DNA from: Pseudomonadota bacterium
Lineage (GTDB): Bacteria; Desulfobacterota; Desulfovibrionia; Desulfovibrionales; Desulfovibrionaceae
Assembly (NCBI GenBank): GCA_023399375.1
Contig: JAEWPX010000110.1
Span: 76,127-140,126 of the forward strand
Length of the DNA stretch: 64,000 bases
Reading direction: 5' to 3'
Shown piece by piece: positions 18,077-26,052 of the stretch (its first letter is position 1; the number at the start of each line of letters is the position of its first letter). A program made the translations under genes and the position numbers. The notes beneath the pieces were generated by a model that worked only from the letters and a program-made list of their open reading frames with translations, searched no databases and was not told the origin of the DNA.

Positions 18077-19105
18077 TCAGCGCACGGGCGCGGGGCGCAG
18101 GATGCGCGGCGAAACCGCACGCACCGAGGCCGTGCCCGTCAGCAGCATGGCGGAGGTCAGTTCGTTTTTGAGCTTTTGCAGCAAGGCCGTCACGCCCTCG
18201 GCGCCGCCGCCAAAGGCCCCGACCACCAGGGGGCGGCCGATGAGCACCGCGTCCGCGCCGAGGGCCAGGTATTTGAGCACGTCGGCCCCGGTGCGCACAC
18301 CGCCGTCGGCCAGGAGCACGCCCCGGCCCCGCACGGCGCTCGCGATCTCCGGCAGCACCTCGGCCGCGCCCGGGGCGTGGTCGAGCACCCGGCCGCCGTG
18401 GTTGGAAACCACGATGGCCGCCGCGCCGGCGTCGAAGGCGATGACGGCCTCGTCCGGGGTCATGACGCCCTTGACGATGAAGGGGAGCTTTGTCGCACCC
18501 ACGAGCTCGGCCAGTTCGGCGAACGATTTCGGGGAGACCGGCTGGCCCTTGAGCGCCATGACGAGCAGGCCCGCGCCGTCCACGTCCATGCCCACGGCCG
18601 CGGCCCCGGCGGCATCGGCCTTGGCCAGCATTTCCTTGACCGCCTCCTGCGCCCGGGGCTTGACGATGGGGATGCCGCAGCCGCCCTGCGCCTTGATGGC
18701 CTCCACGCCGCTGCCGTACATGCCCGGGTCGGCCCCGTCGCCGCACATGCCCATGGTGCCGGCGGCGTCGGCCCCTTCGATGATCATGCGGATGAAGACA
18801 TCTTCGGCCAGCTTGCCGCCCATGTTGTAGAGGACGCCCGTCATGGGCGCGGCGAGCACGGGCATGGAGAGCGTGCGCCCGAAAAGCGTCACGGACGTGT
18901 CCGCGGCCTTCACGTCGTGCAGGGTGCGCATGTTGAGCCGCCAGGCGTCCAGGGCGGCGAGGTTGGCCATGAAGGAAGAGCCCGTGCCCATACCACCCAT
19001 GCCCGGGGCCTCTCCGGCGCAGACCCGGCCGTTGCACACCGGGCAGACCCGGCAAAATCCCTTGAGTTCTTCCCTGGCCTTCGTGCGTAGCGCCTTGATA
19101 TCCAT
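18077..19105 (-). CDS. FMN-dependent alpha-hydroxy-acid oxidizing protein with N-terminal Cys4 motif
   Basis: 342 residues, GGGAGG before the ATG. The core is the FMN-linked (S)-2-hydroxy-acid dehydrogenase family: APMTG near 86-90, IVKGV, VVSNHGGRVLD (residues 232-242, with the catalytic His), LADGGVRTGADVLKYLALGADAVLIGRP. It differs from glycolate or lactate oxidases by a shortened body and an N-terminal CRVCPVCNGRVC cluster (Cys18, 21, 24, 29) that could bind zinc or an Fe-S centre. Substrate unknown; lactate or a related hydroxy acid would fit an anaerobe. Ends at the bidirectional terminator. Confidence 0.85.
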   Translation of the reverse strand: MDIKALRTKAREELKGFCRVCPVCNGRVCAGEAPGMGGMGTGSSFMANLAALDAWRLNMRTLHDVKAADTSVTLFGRTLSMPVLAAPMTGVLYNMGGKLAEDVFIRMIIEGADAAGTMGMCGDGADPGMYGSGVEAIKAQGGCGIPIVKPRAQEAVKEMLAKADAAGAAAVGMDVDGAGLLVMALKGQPVSPKSFAELAELVGATKLPFIVKGVMTPDEAVIAFDAGAAAIVVSNHGGRVLDHAPGAAEVLPEIASAVRGRGVLLADGGVRTGADVLKYLALGADAVLIGRPLVVGAFGGGAEGVTALLQKLKNELTSAMLLTGTASVRAVSPRILRPAPVR

Positions 19106-19331
19106 CGCGTGCCTCCCGTGGCGTTAAGTGAGAACAGTCCCGGGCCGCGTCCCGGCAGTCCGGCCATCCGACGTCCTATCCCCGCCGCCGCCCCGGGGCA
19201 AGCCTGCCCCGGGCGGGGCTCCAGGCCGAAACACACTTTTTTTTCACGTGACTTGGCCGTTACCCCCATGGTAAGCGGCTGCTTCGAATGCGGCGTTCAC
19301 GTCGTCTTCCCAACGCCCAAACGAGGAGCCT

Positions 19332-19940
19332 ATGCGGCCTATCATCGCCTGCGCGGCGCTTGGCTTGTTCGCCGTGCTTTGCGCCTGTTCCGGAGGGGAC
19401 AAAGATTCCTTCCGCAATGTCGATCACGATAAAAACGGCAAGATTTCCTACGAGGAATTGCTGTTCGTCTTTCCGGACGTGCGTCCGGAGATCTTTGCCC
19501 AGATGGACACGGACGGCGACGGCAGCCTTTCCGAAACCGAGTACAAGGCGTTTCTCAAAGGCGAAGCCGCCGCGCCGGCCAAGGCTGCTTCCCCGGCGAC
19601 CGCGTCGCCGCCTGCGGGGCAGGCCCGGCCGGGCGACCCCGGCCAGCTCGCCGTGCCCTACCGCGGCGAGGAGGTCATCGAGATTCCCGCGCCCGGCAGC
19701 GAAACCCCGGCCAAGGCCAAGCCCGAAAAAGGCAAGAAAGACGCCAAGGAAGCCAAATCCAAGGCCGAAAGTCCCAAAAAGGGCGAAGCCACCCAGTACA
19801 CGGTGCAGCGCGGCGACCACCTCTCGCGCATCGCGCACAAGTTCGGCATCAGCGTTGAAGACATTACCCGAGCCAATGGCAACATGAACCCGGACACCCT
19901 GCGCGACGGGCAGGTGCTCACCATTCCGGCGCGGCAGTAA
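19332..19940 (+). CDS. Lipoprotein with EF-hand pair and C-terminal LysM domain
   Basis: 202 residues. A signal peptide ends in a lipobox (AVLCAC, lipidated Cys19). Two calcium-binding EF-hand loops follow: DHDKNGKISYEE (about residues 31-42) and DTDGDGSLSETE (about 59-70), with full Asp/Asn/Gly/Glu ligand patterns. A Pro/Ala/Lys-rich linker leads to a LysM domain (TQYTVQRGDHLSRIAHKFGISVEDI ... LRDGQVLTIPAR, about 156-201) that binds peptidoglycan. Likely envelope-anchored and Ca-responsive. GAGGAG precedes the ATG. The next gene, also exported, is 57 nt downstream. Confidence 0.87.
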   Translation: MRPIIACAALGLFAVLCACSGGDKDSFRNVDHDKNGKISYEELLFVFPDVRPEIFAQMDTDGDGSLSETEYKAFLKGEAAAPAKAASPATASPPAGQARPGDPGQLAVPYRGEEVIEIPAPGSETPAKAKPEKGKKDAKEAKSKAESPKKGEATQYTVQRGDHLSRIAHKFGISVEDITRANGNMNPDTLRDGQVLTIPARQ

Positions 19941-19997
19941 CCCGGCTTTTATCTGGTGCGACAACGCGGCATGCGGTTACGGAAAGGACGAGGCGTC

Positions 19998-21161
19998 ATG
20001 CGATGGATTGCCTGCGCGGCTACGGCCGTGCTGCTTGCGGGCGTGGCCATACCGGCCCATGCCCTGACCCAGGAGGAGATCCTCAAGCGTCGGCTGGAGA
20101 AGATGCAGCAGGCCGAACCCTCCATGCGCACCGAGGAACAGGAGCGTGACGAACTCAACCGCCGCAATGCGGCCGAGGTGTCCGTGCCTGCGCCCAAACC
20201 CGACACCGCGCCCCTGACCATGCCCGATCCGGTGCGGCACCCTCCTGCCGCGCCCGAACCAAAGGGCGGCCTGTGGCAAGAACCCGCCACGGGACAGGCC
20301 AAACAGGCGGCCGCGCCTGCCGCGCCGCAGCCGGCTCCGGTTGCCGCGCCCGCGCCCCAGCCTCCGGTTGCCGCGCCCGCGCCCCAGCCTCCGGCGGCAC
20401 GGAACGCGGACGCTGGCGCAACGTCGCCTCCCCAGGGCATTCCGATCAATGTTCCGGCGCCGTCGAAGGGTACGCCCATAAACGCCCCGGCGGCCTCTGC
20501 TGCAACGCCGATCAATGCGCCAGCAGCTTCCAGCGCGACACCGATCAATGCCCCCAGTTCCACGAAGGGCACGCCCATAAACGCAGAGCCTTCTTCGGGC
20601 GGGACCCCGATCAACGCGCCGACAGCGTCGCAAAGTACGCCCGTAAACGCCCCGGCTCCCTCCGCTGCGACACCGATCAACGCGCCTGCCGTAGCGAAGG
20701 GCACGCCGATCAATGCGCCGGCCGCTTCCGGCTCAACGCCGATCAATGCCCCAAGCCCCGCGAAGGCCACGCCCATAAGCGCGCCGGCCGCCGCGCAGCG
20801 CGACCCGACCACCGCCGCAGCCCTGGCCGCGCAGGCCGCCAAGGCGGCCAAGGCCGGCGACGAGAAAACCGCGCTGACCCTTTTTGGCGAAGCCCTGGCC
20901 GCCGATCCCAACGACTCCGACCTCTACAACAACCGGGGCAACATCTTAAGCAACATGGGCAAGCCCCGCGAAGCCCTGGCCGACTACGACAAGGCCATCG
21001 GCCTGCGCGCCGGCGATCCCGCCTCCTACACCAACCGTGGCTTGGCGTATGAACGTCTCGGTAACCAGGACAAGGCCTGCGCCGACTACAAAAAGGCCTG
21101 CGACCTGGGTGACTGCGACTTCTACAAGAGCTTCAAGGCCGAGGGACATTGCCGCAAGTAG
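19998..21161 (+). CDS. Exported TPR protein with eleven 11-residue tandem repeats
   Basis: 387 residues from the ATG at 19998 (MRWIACAATAVLLAG), with AAGGACGAGG upstream; this start leaves a clean Sec signal peptide cut near AHA. Layout: charged helical segment (25-55), Pro/Ala linker including two VAAPAPQPP units, then residues 147-267 made of eleven tandem copies of an 11-residue unit with consensus (G/A/S)TPINAPxxSx, then a C-terminal domain of about three TPRs (EKTALTLFGEALAADPNDSDLYNNRGNIL ... YDKAIGLRAGDP...). It ends with several Cys residues (CADYKKACDLGDC) typical of Sel1/TPR ends. Probably a periplasmic scaffold; no enzymatic domain is seen. Confidence 0.87.
   Translation: MRWIACAATAVLLAGVAIPAHALTQEEILKRRLEKMQQAEPSMRTEEQERDELNRRNAAEVSVPAPKPDTAPLTMPDPVRHPPAAPEPKGGLWQEPATGQAKQAAAPAAPQPAPVAAPAPQPPVAAPAPQPPAARNADAGATSPPQGIPINVPAPSKGTPINAPAASAATPINAPAASSATPINAPSSTKGTPINAEPSSGGTPINAPTASQSTPVNAPAPSAATPINAPAVAKGTPINAPAASGSTPINAPSPAKATPISAPAAAQRDPTTAAALAAQAAKAAKAGDEKTALTLFGEALAADPNDSDLYNNRGNILSNMGKPREALADYDKAIGLRAGDPASYTNRGLAYERLGNQDKACADYKKACDLGDCDFYKSFKAEGHCRK
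20436..20798 (+). repeat. 11 x 33-bp in-frame tandem repeat
   Basis: Eleven consecutive units of exactly 33 bp inside the TPR-protein gene. Each encodes an 11-mer with TPINAP as the conserved core. The least conserved units are the first (GIPINVPAPSK), the fifth (GTPINAEPSSG) and the last (ATPISAPAAAQ). DNA copies are similar but not identical. Confidence 0.93.
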
Positions 21162-21321
21162 GCCGGCAGAACTTTCCCTCCTTTGTCGCGGATCGCATCC
21201 AACCCGTCGCCATTGCAGACACGGCACGGCATTTGCTTGACGTTATGGTGATCCCACCAACGAAAGCACTGCCGCCGTGCGGCGGCCCGTTTGCGTGCGC
21301 CGCGCCGGAAAGGAGGTCGCT

Positions 21322-21798
21322 TTGCCCCAGAGCGTGCTCATACTCTCCCCCCGGGCAAGCGCGCGGGTGTTTCTGACCCGGGCGCTCGGCGGCCACTTTG
21401 CCGTGCTGCAGGCTGCGAACCGGGAAGAAGCGCTCTGCCTGATGCGGGAAAGGCCGGGATGCCGTGTGGCGCTTTGCGAAATGGGGACGGATGCGTCCGG
21501 GGAACTGGCGACCGTGCAGGAACTGAAGGCACTGCGCCCCTGCATCGCGGTCGTCGCCCTTGTTCGGCAGCCCTGCGGGGACACCTTGCCGCGGCCCGTG
21601 CGGCAGGGCCTGTGCAGCGCCGTCTGCACGCTGCCCATGCGCGCTTCCGCCCTGCAGGAGGAAATTCGCCGCCTGCTGCGCGACACGCCCGCACCCCGGG
21701 CCAACCGTCACGCGGGCATCCTGACCCGCGAGGAAATCGATTTCCTGCTCGGCCGCAGCGACGCTTTCGCCAACGCCTCCTGCCAGCCCGCCCAGTGA
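21322..21798 (+). CDS. Pseudo-receiver-like protein, unknown function
   Basis: 158 residues from a TTG at 21322, chosen because AAAGGAGGT sits about 5 nt upstream; an ATG at 21277 has no such site. The fold pattern resembles a CheY receiver (VLILSPRASARVFLTRALG ... VLQAANREEALCLMRERPG CRVALCEMG ... ELKALRPCIAVVALV). The acidic pair is replaced by SP and the phospho-acceptor position appears to be Glu53, so it probably cannot be phosphorylated. The tail ILTREEIDFLLGR resembles short motifs at the N-terminus of flagellar switch proteins (FliM/FliN-type EIDxL). Convergent with the LysA-like gene. Confidence 0.65.
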   Translation: MPQSVLILSPRASARVFLTRALGGHFAVLQAANREEALCLMRERPGCRVALCEMGTDASGELATVQELKALRPCIAVVALVRQPCGDTLPRPVRQGLCSAVCTLPMRASALQEEIRRLLRDTPAPRANRHAGILTREEIDFLLGRSDAFANASCQPAQ

Positions 21799-21808
21799 CC
21801 GCCTGGGG

Positions 21809-23074
21809 TCACTCTCCGCCGGCAGGCGCATCCGCCGCGCCGCGCCAGAAGCGGACCACGTCCGCCGGGGTCTCGCGTTCGCGCAGCACCGTGAACCGCC
21901 CGCCACGCATCGCGAGGACCCGGGGCATTTGCCGGCTGTTGTAGCGCGACCACATGGCCAGGGTGTAGGCCCCGACGTCTTCCACGATCACGAGGTCCCC
22001 GGGCGCAAGTTCCGGCAGCTTCGCCCGCCAGACCGGAAAATCCCCGGAAAAACACAACGGTCCGGCCAGGTGCCAGAGGTACGCGCGGCCGCCCTTTCGC
22101 CCTCCGTCCGGAGTCAGCGCCCGCGTGCGGTGCGGCCAGTTGCGGGGATTGTAGCACTCGCGCACGAACATGTCCGCGCCGAGGTGCAGCACGGCCGTCC
22201 TGTGCCCGGGTTGGCGCTTGACGTATTCCACCCGGCTTGCGGCCACGGCGCAGGGCGCGTGGAGAAAGCGCCCGAATTCCGTGACGAGGCGGAAACGGCC
22301 GGAAAAAAGCTCCGGGCAGCGCGCCGCCAAGGCGGCAGCGTAGGTTTCGGGGGTCGGTGGCGCGTCCGCGTCGCGGTAGGCCACGGGCAGGCCGCCGCCT
22401 AAGTCGAAGCAGCGCACCCGCCGGGCTCCCAATGTGCGGTCGATCTCCCCGGCCAGATCGTAGACCGCACCCACGCCCGCGACGAGCAAATCCAGCGGAC
22501 AGCCCTGGGAGCCGATGTGCACGTGCAGGCCGTCGAGCCAGGAATAGCGGGCAAAGGCCGCGAAGATGGCCGCGCGCTGCGCCAGGGGCACGCCGAATTT
22601 GGAATAGGACCCGGCCACGCTCGTGGCCCGGATGCGGCCGATGCCGACTTGCGGATTGACACGAAGCCCGGCCCGGGGCGCGATGCCGAGGGTTGCCGCC
22701 AGTTCGCCCAGGCGCGCGAGCTCCTCGAAATTGTCGGCGTTGATGCGGATGCCGCGCGCAAGCGCCAGGTGCAGCTCCTCCCCGGTCTTGGCCGGCGAAT
22801 CGAACACGATGCGCGCGGGCGCGACTCCCGCCTCCAGGGCGAGATGGATTTCCGGCAGGCTCGCGGCCTCGGCCCCGGCCCCGAGCCCGGCGAGAAAGGC
22901 CAGAACCGGCGGCAAGGGATTGGCCTTGACCGCGGCAGCCGCCAGCGCGTGCGGCCCGAATGCCGCGACCAAATCCGCCAGCCGGCGTTCCAGCAGGTCC
23001 AGGTCGTAGAGCACGAAGGCCGTGTCTTTCTCCCGGACCATGCCGGATTCAAGCGCCCTGCGCACAAGTTCCAT
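21809..23074 (-). CDS. Fold-type III PLP-dependent decarboxylase (LysA-like paralogue)
   Basis: 421 residues from the ATG at 23074. Same family as lysA at 15275: PLP lysine in AAAVKANPLPP (Lys50), HIGSQG, CFDLGGGLPVAY, and a C-terminal GAYTLAMWSRYNSRQ. The catalytic motif that reads CESGD in lysA is CFSGD here, and many flanking positions differ, so the substrate is probably not diaminopimelate. Ornithine, arginine or another diamino acid, or a secondary-metabolite amino acid, are options. Directly follows the anion permease gene on the minus strand (31 nt). Confidence 0.85.
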   Translation of the reverse strand: MELVRRALESGMVREKDTAFVLYDLDLLERRLADLVAAFGPHALAAAAVKANPLPPVLAFLAGLGAGAEAASLPEIHLALEAGVAPARIVFDSPAKTGEELHLALARGIRINADNFEELARLGELAATLGIAPRAGLRVNPQVGIGRIRATSVAGSYSKFGVPLAQRAAIFAAFARYSWLDGLHVHIGSQGCPLDLLVAGVGAVYDLAGEIDRTLGARRVRCFDLGGGLPVAYRDADAPPTPETYAAALAARCPELFSGRFRLVTEFGRFLHAPCAVAASRVEYVKRQPGHRTAVLHLGADMFVRECYNPRNWPHRTRALTPDGGRKGGRAYLWHLAGPLCFSGDFPVWRAKLPELAPGDLVIVEDVGAYTLAMWSRYNSRQMPRVLAMRGGRFTVLRERETPADVVRFWRGAADAPAGGE

Positions 23075-23105
23075 CGGGCCATCCTTCTTCCGGGCAGCGC
23101 CCCGG

Positions 23106-24314
23106 TCATCCCCAGAGCAACCAAAGCCCTGACACGACAAGCGTGGCAAGGGTCACGGGCACACCGACCCGGGCGTGTTCGCGAAACCCCAGGCGCACGC
23201 CAAGCGCCGCCGCCTGATCGGCCACGATCAGATTGGCGAGACTGCCGGGAAGCAGCAGGTTGCCGGCCAGGGTGCTCGAAACGGCCAGCAGCGTCGCCTG
23301 CTGCGGGCTCTCGTGGCCGGGCAGCAGCAGCATCACGGCCGGCACGTTGGAGACGATGTTGGAAATGACGGCCGTGGCCGCAAACAGCCAGCCGGGCCGG
23401 GCGAGGTCGATGCCGGCACGCCCCAGGCCGTCGTGGAGATCGGTCAGGAACCCGGCCGCGGCCACCTCGCGGTTGACCACGAAAAGCCCGAGGAAAAGAA
23501 GCAGCAACTGCCAGTCCACAAGGGAAAGCGTCTCGCGCGAGGTCATGTTCCGGCTCAGGAGCAGCGCCCCGGCGCACGCCAGGGCCACGTTCTCGCGCGG
23601 CGCACCGCCAAAGCAGAAAAATGCCATGCACACGCCAAGGGCCGTCAGCCCCTTGGCCGACTGCCAGGCGTGAAACGGCGGCGCGGCGACGGCGAGCGCC
23701 AGGCGCGGGCCGGCGAAACGCCCCCGGTAGGCCACGACCACGCCTGCGAAGGACAAAACCAGGGATGCGACCACACAGGGCCAGGTTTCCGCAAGGTAGC
23801 CGAGGAAGGGAAGCCCGACAACCTGGCCGATGAGCATGTTCTGCGGATTGCCGATCAGGGTCGCGGCCGAGCCGATGTTGGCGGCGAGCGCCAGCCCGAC
23901 GAGGTAGGGCAACGGGGAAAGGCCGCGGGCGAGGGTCGCCTCGACCAGGATCGGGGTCATGGCCAGGCAGACGATGTCGTTGGCGAGAATGGCCGAGAGC
24001 AGCGCGGCGGCGAGCATGACGCGGGCGAGCAGTCCCGCCGGCGAGGCCGTGGCCGCGGTGATGCGGCGGCTGACGGCGGTGTAGAAGCCGCCCAGGCGCA
24101 ACTGCGCCGAAACGACCATGAGACCGAAGAGCAGCGCCAACGTGGGCGCATCGGCCGCGCCCAAGGCCTCGGGCACGGTCAGAAGCCCCGAAGCGACGAG
24201 AGCGATGGCCCCGAGCAGCGCCGCACCGGCCCGGTCCAAGGCAAGTCCCGGCAGCCGGCCCAGGGCCATGGCCGCATACACGAATACGAAAACTACCAGG
24301 ACGATGGCGCGCAC
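23106..24314 (-). CDS. SLC13/ArsB-NhaD superfamily anion permease
   Basis: 402 residues with about 11-12 hydrophobic helices. Family marks: GLMVVSAQLRLGGFY, ILANDIVCLAMTPI, ANIGSAATLIGNPQNMLIG (the typical first signature with GNPQN) and the second repeat VVISNIVSNVPAVMLLLP. The substrate could be sulfate, a dicarboxylate, arsenite or another anion; sequence alone does not decide it. Upstream on the same strand lies a periplasmic carbonic anhydrase gene, separated by a terminator. Confidence 0.85.
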   Translation of the reverse strand: MRAIVLVVFVFVYAAMALGRLPGLALDRAGAALLGAIALVASGLLTVPEALGAADAPTLALLFGLMVVSAQLRLGGFYTAVSRRITAATASPAGLLARVMLAAALLSAILANDIVCLAMTPILVEATLARGLSPLPYLVGLALAANIGSAATLIGNPQNMLIGQVVGLPFLGYLAETWPCVVASLVLSFAGVVVAYRGRFAGPRLALAVAAPPFHAWQSAKGLTALGVCMAFFCFGGAPRENVALACAGALLLSRNMTSRETLSLVDWQLLLLFLGLFVVNREVAAAGFLTDLHDGLGRAGIDLARPGWLFAATAVISNIVSNVPAVMLLLPGHESPQQATLLAVSSTLAGNLLLPGSLANLIVADQAAALGVRLGFREHARVGVPVTLATLVVSGLWLLWG

Positions 24315-24353
24315 GCCCCGGGCCTACCAGTTTTGCCGGCAAAGTCCAAAACA

Positions 24354-24381
24354 AAAAGCGGCCCCCATGGGAGCCGCTTTT
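24354..24381 (-). terminator. Intrinsic terminator after carbonic anhydrase
   Basis: aaaagcggc (24354-24362) pairs with gccgctttt (24373-24381) around a cccatggg core. Read on the minus strand it ends in TTTTTGTTTT, so it should stop the carbonic anhydrase transcript before the permease gene. Confidence 0.8.
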
Positions 24382-24403
24382 GGAAACAAAGGAAACGAAA
24401 ACG

Positions 24404-25117
24404 CTATTTGCCGAGCAGGCTGGCGTTGCTCGGATGCTCGCCGAACCACTGCACCGTGCCGGCATCGATGTCGTAGAGCGCGCCGACGACCTTGATCTTG
24501 CCGGCCGCGGCCATCTTCTTGAGCAGCGGGCTCTTGGCGTAGATGTCGCTGATGGCCTGCCAGATGTTGGCCTCGATGGACTTGTTGACGACTTCGTCCA
24601 GGCTCGCGGAGGCGAAGCGGGATTTGACGGACTTGACCGCCGGGACGATGGGCGCGACCAGTTGGCCGATGTTTTCGGTCACGGGCTCGTTTTTCACAAC
24701 GGCCGTCACCGCGCCGCACTTGGTGTGCCCGAGCACCACGATGAGCGGCACGCCCAGGTGCTCGGCCCCGTATTCCATGGTGCCGATCTCGTCCACGGCA
24801 GCCACGTTGCCGGCCACGCGCACGGCGAAGATATCGCCTACGCCCTGGTCGAAGAGAATCTCCAGGGGCACGCGGGAATCGGCGCAGGAAAGGATGGTGG
24901 CAAAGGGATGCTGTCCGTCGGTCGCGGTTTCGTGGCGACGGGCGGCGTCCTGGTGCGGGGCGACGCTGGCCTTGGCCACGTAGCGTGTGTTGCCTTCCTT
25001 GAGCTTGGCCAGGGCCTCGTCCGCGCTCAGCCCCGGGCCGCCGGAAGAGGCCAGGGCCAGGGCGCAGCACGCCAATAGCAGCGCCAACATGGTCGTTGCC
25101 GTGAAAAGCCGTTTCAT
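24404..25117 (-). CDS. Periplasmic beta-carbonic anhydrase
   Basis: 237 residues. The Sec signal peptide (MKRLFTATTMLALLLACCALALA) makes this an exported beta-type enzyme that interconverts CO2 and bicarbonate. Zinc ligands and active-site dyad are intact: Cys78-Ala-Asp80-Ser-Arg82, His131 and Cys134 in GHTKCGA. Mature length about 213. GGGAGGAAC precedes the ATG. CO2 is a by-product of respiration on organic acids, so a pH or bicarbonate role outside the membrane is plausible. Confidence 0.93.
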   Translation of the reverse strand: MKRLFTATTMLALLLACCALALASSGGPGLSADEALAKLKEGNTRYVAKASVAPHQDAARRHETATDGQHPFATILSCADSRVPLEILFDQGVGDIFAVRVAGNVAAVDEIGTMEYGAEHLGVPLIVVLGHTKCGAVTAVVKNEPVTENIGQLVAPIVPAVKSVKSRFASASLDEVVNKSIEANIWQAISDIYAKSPLLKKMAAAGKIKVVGALYDIDAGTVQWFGEHPSNASLLGK

Positions 25118-25154
25118 CGCAGTTCCTCCCTCGATCTGGTTATAGGGAAACTAA

Positions 25155-25182
25155 CTTACAATAAAAGGGAAGCGGCGGTCAA
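25155..25182 (-). promoter_or_regulatory. Candidate sigma-70 promoter for carbonic anhydrase
   Basis: On the minus strand, TTGACC (25182-25177), a 16-bp spacer, then TGTAAG (25160-25155). It lies about 40 bp upstream of the carbonic anhydrase ATG in an AT-richer patch. The match to TATAAT is partial. Confidence 0.35.
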
Positions 25183-25287
25183 AGAAATCTTGAAAGGCCG
25201 CGATGATCCCCAAGCGAACCCGGTATGCCCGGAGGATAACAGCCCATGACGCAAGCCGATGCGGTGTCGCCAAGGGTTGAATATGCG

Positions 25288-26052
25288 TCACGAAGCGTCG
25301 AGCTCGAGCCCCACCGGACAGTGGTCCGAGCCCATAACCGCGGCGTCGATCCAGGCCCGCCGCACCTTGGGCTTGAGTTCCTCGGACACGAAGAAGTAAT
25401 CGATGCGCCAGCCCACGTTGCGGTCGCGCGCCTTGAAGCGGTAGTCCCACCACGTGTAATGCCCGCCTTCCTGCATAAAAAGACGAAACGTGTCCACGTA
25501 GCCGGCGGCGACGAACTTGTCGAGCCAGGCCCGCTCCTCGGGCAGGAAACCGGAGGTCTTTTCGTTGGCCTTGGCGTTTTTGAGGTCCAGGACGGTATGG
25601 GCGGTGTTGAAATCGCCGCAGACCACGACGGGTTTTTCGCGGCGAAGCGTCTCGGCGTGGGCGAGAAAAGCGTCGTAGTAGCCGAGCTTGTAGGCCAGGC
25701 GCTCGGGCCCGCGACCGCCGTTTGGAAAATAGACGTTGAAAAAATAGAAGTCGTCGAACTCCATCTGGACGAGCCGCCCCTCGCCGCCATAGGCGGGATC
25801 GGGCAGCTCCAGGGAGATGCTGCGCGGTTCCACGCGGTAGAAGCAGCCCACGCCGGAATAGCCTTTTTTCACCACGGAGCTGACCCACAGCGTCTTGTAG
25901 GACTCCGTATGGCCGAAGTCGGCTTCGTGGCCGGGCTGTATTTTGGACTCCTGGATGCCGACCACGTCCGCGCCGCTGCCGGCGAGCCATTCCCAGAAGC
26001 CTTTCTGCACCACGGCCCGCAGGCCGTTGACGTTCCAACTCATCAAAATCAT
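25288..26052 (-). CDS. xth: Exodeoxyribonuclease III / AP endonuclease
   Basis: 254 residues. Cuts DNA at abasic sites in base-excision repair. Exonuclease-endonuclease-phosphatase fold: SWNVNGLRA (Asn), GIQESKIQ (catalytic Glu), CGDFNTAH (Asp and Asn), WWDYR, GWRIDYFFVS and GSDHCPVGLEL (the Asp-His pair). Its ATG overlaps the stop of the upstream HD-GYP regulator gene by 4 nt, so the two are translated from one transcript. Confidence 0.95.
   Translation of the reverse strand: MILMSWNVNGLRAVVQKGFWEWLAGSGADVVGIQESKIQPGHEADFGHTESYKTLWVSSVVKKGYSGVGCFYRVEPRSISLELPDPAYGGEGRLVQMEFDDFYFFNVYFPNGGRGPERLAYKLGYYDAFLAHAETLRREKPVVVCGDFNTAHTVLDLKNAKANEKTSGFLPEERAWLDKFVAAGYVDTFRLFMQEGGHYTWWDYRFKARDRNVGWRIDYFFVSEELKPKVRRAWIDAAVMGSDHCPVGLELDAS

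Noticed and set aside
19188..19245. Terminator for a plus-strand gene from cccggggca/tgccccggg and a T8 run
   Set aside because: There is no plus-strand gene upstream to terminate and the T run is about 24 nt from the stem; probably a leader or chance structure in the divergent gap.
20436..20798. CRISPR-like array
   Set aside because: The 33-bp periodicity is in frame with no spacers; it encodes a protein repeat.
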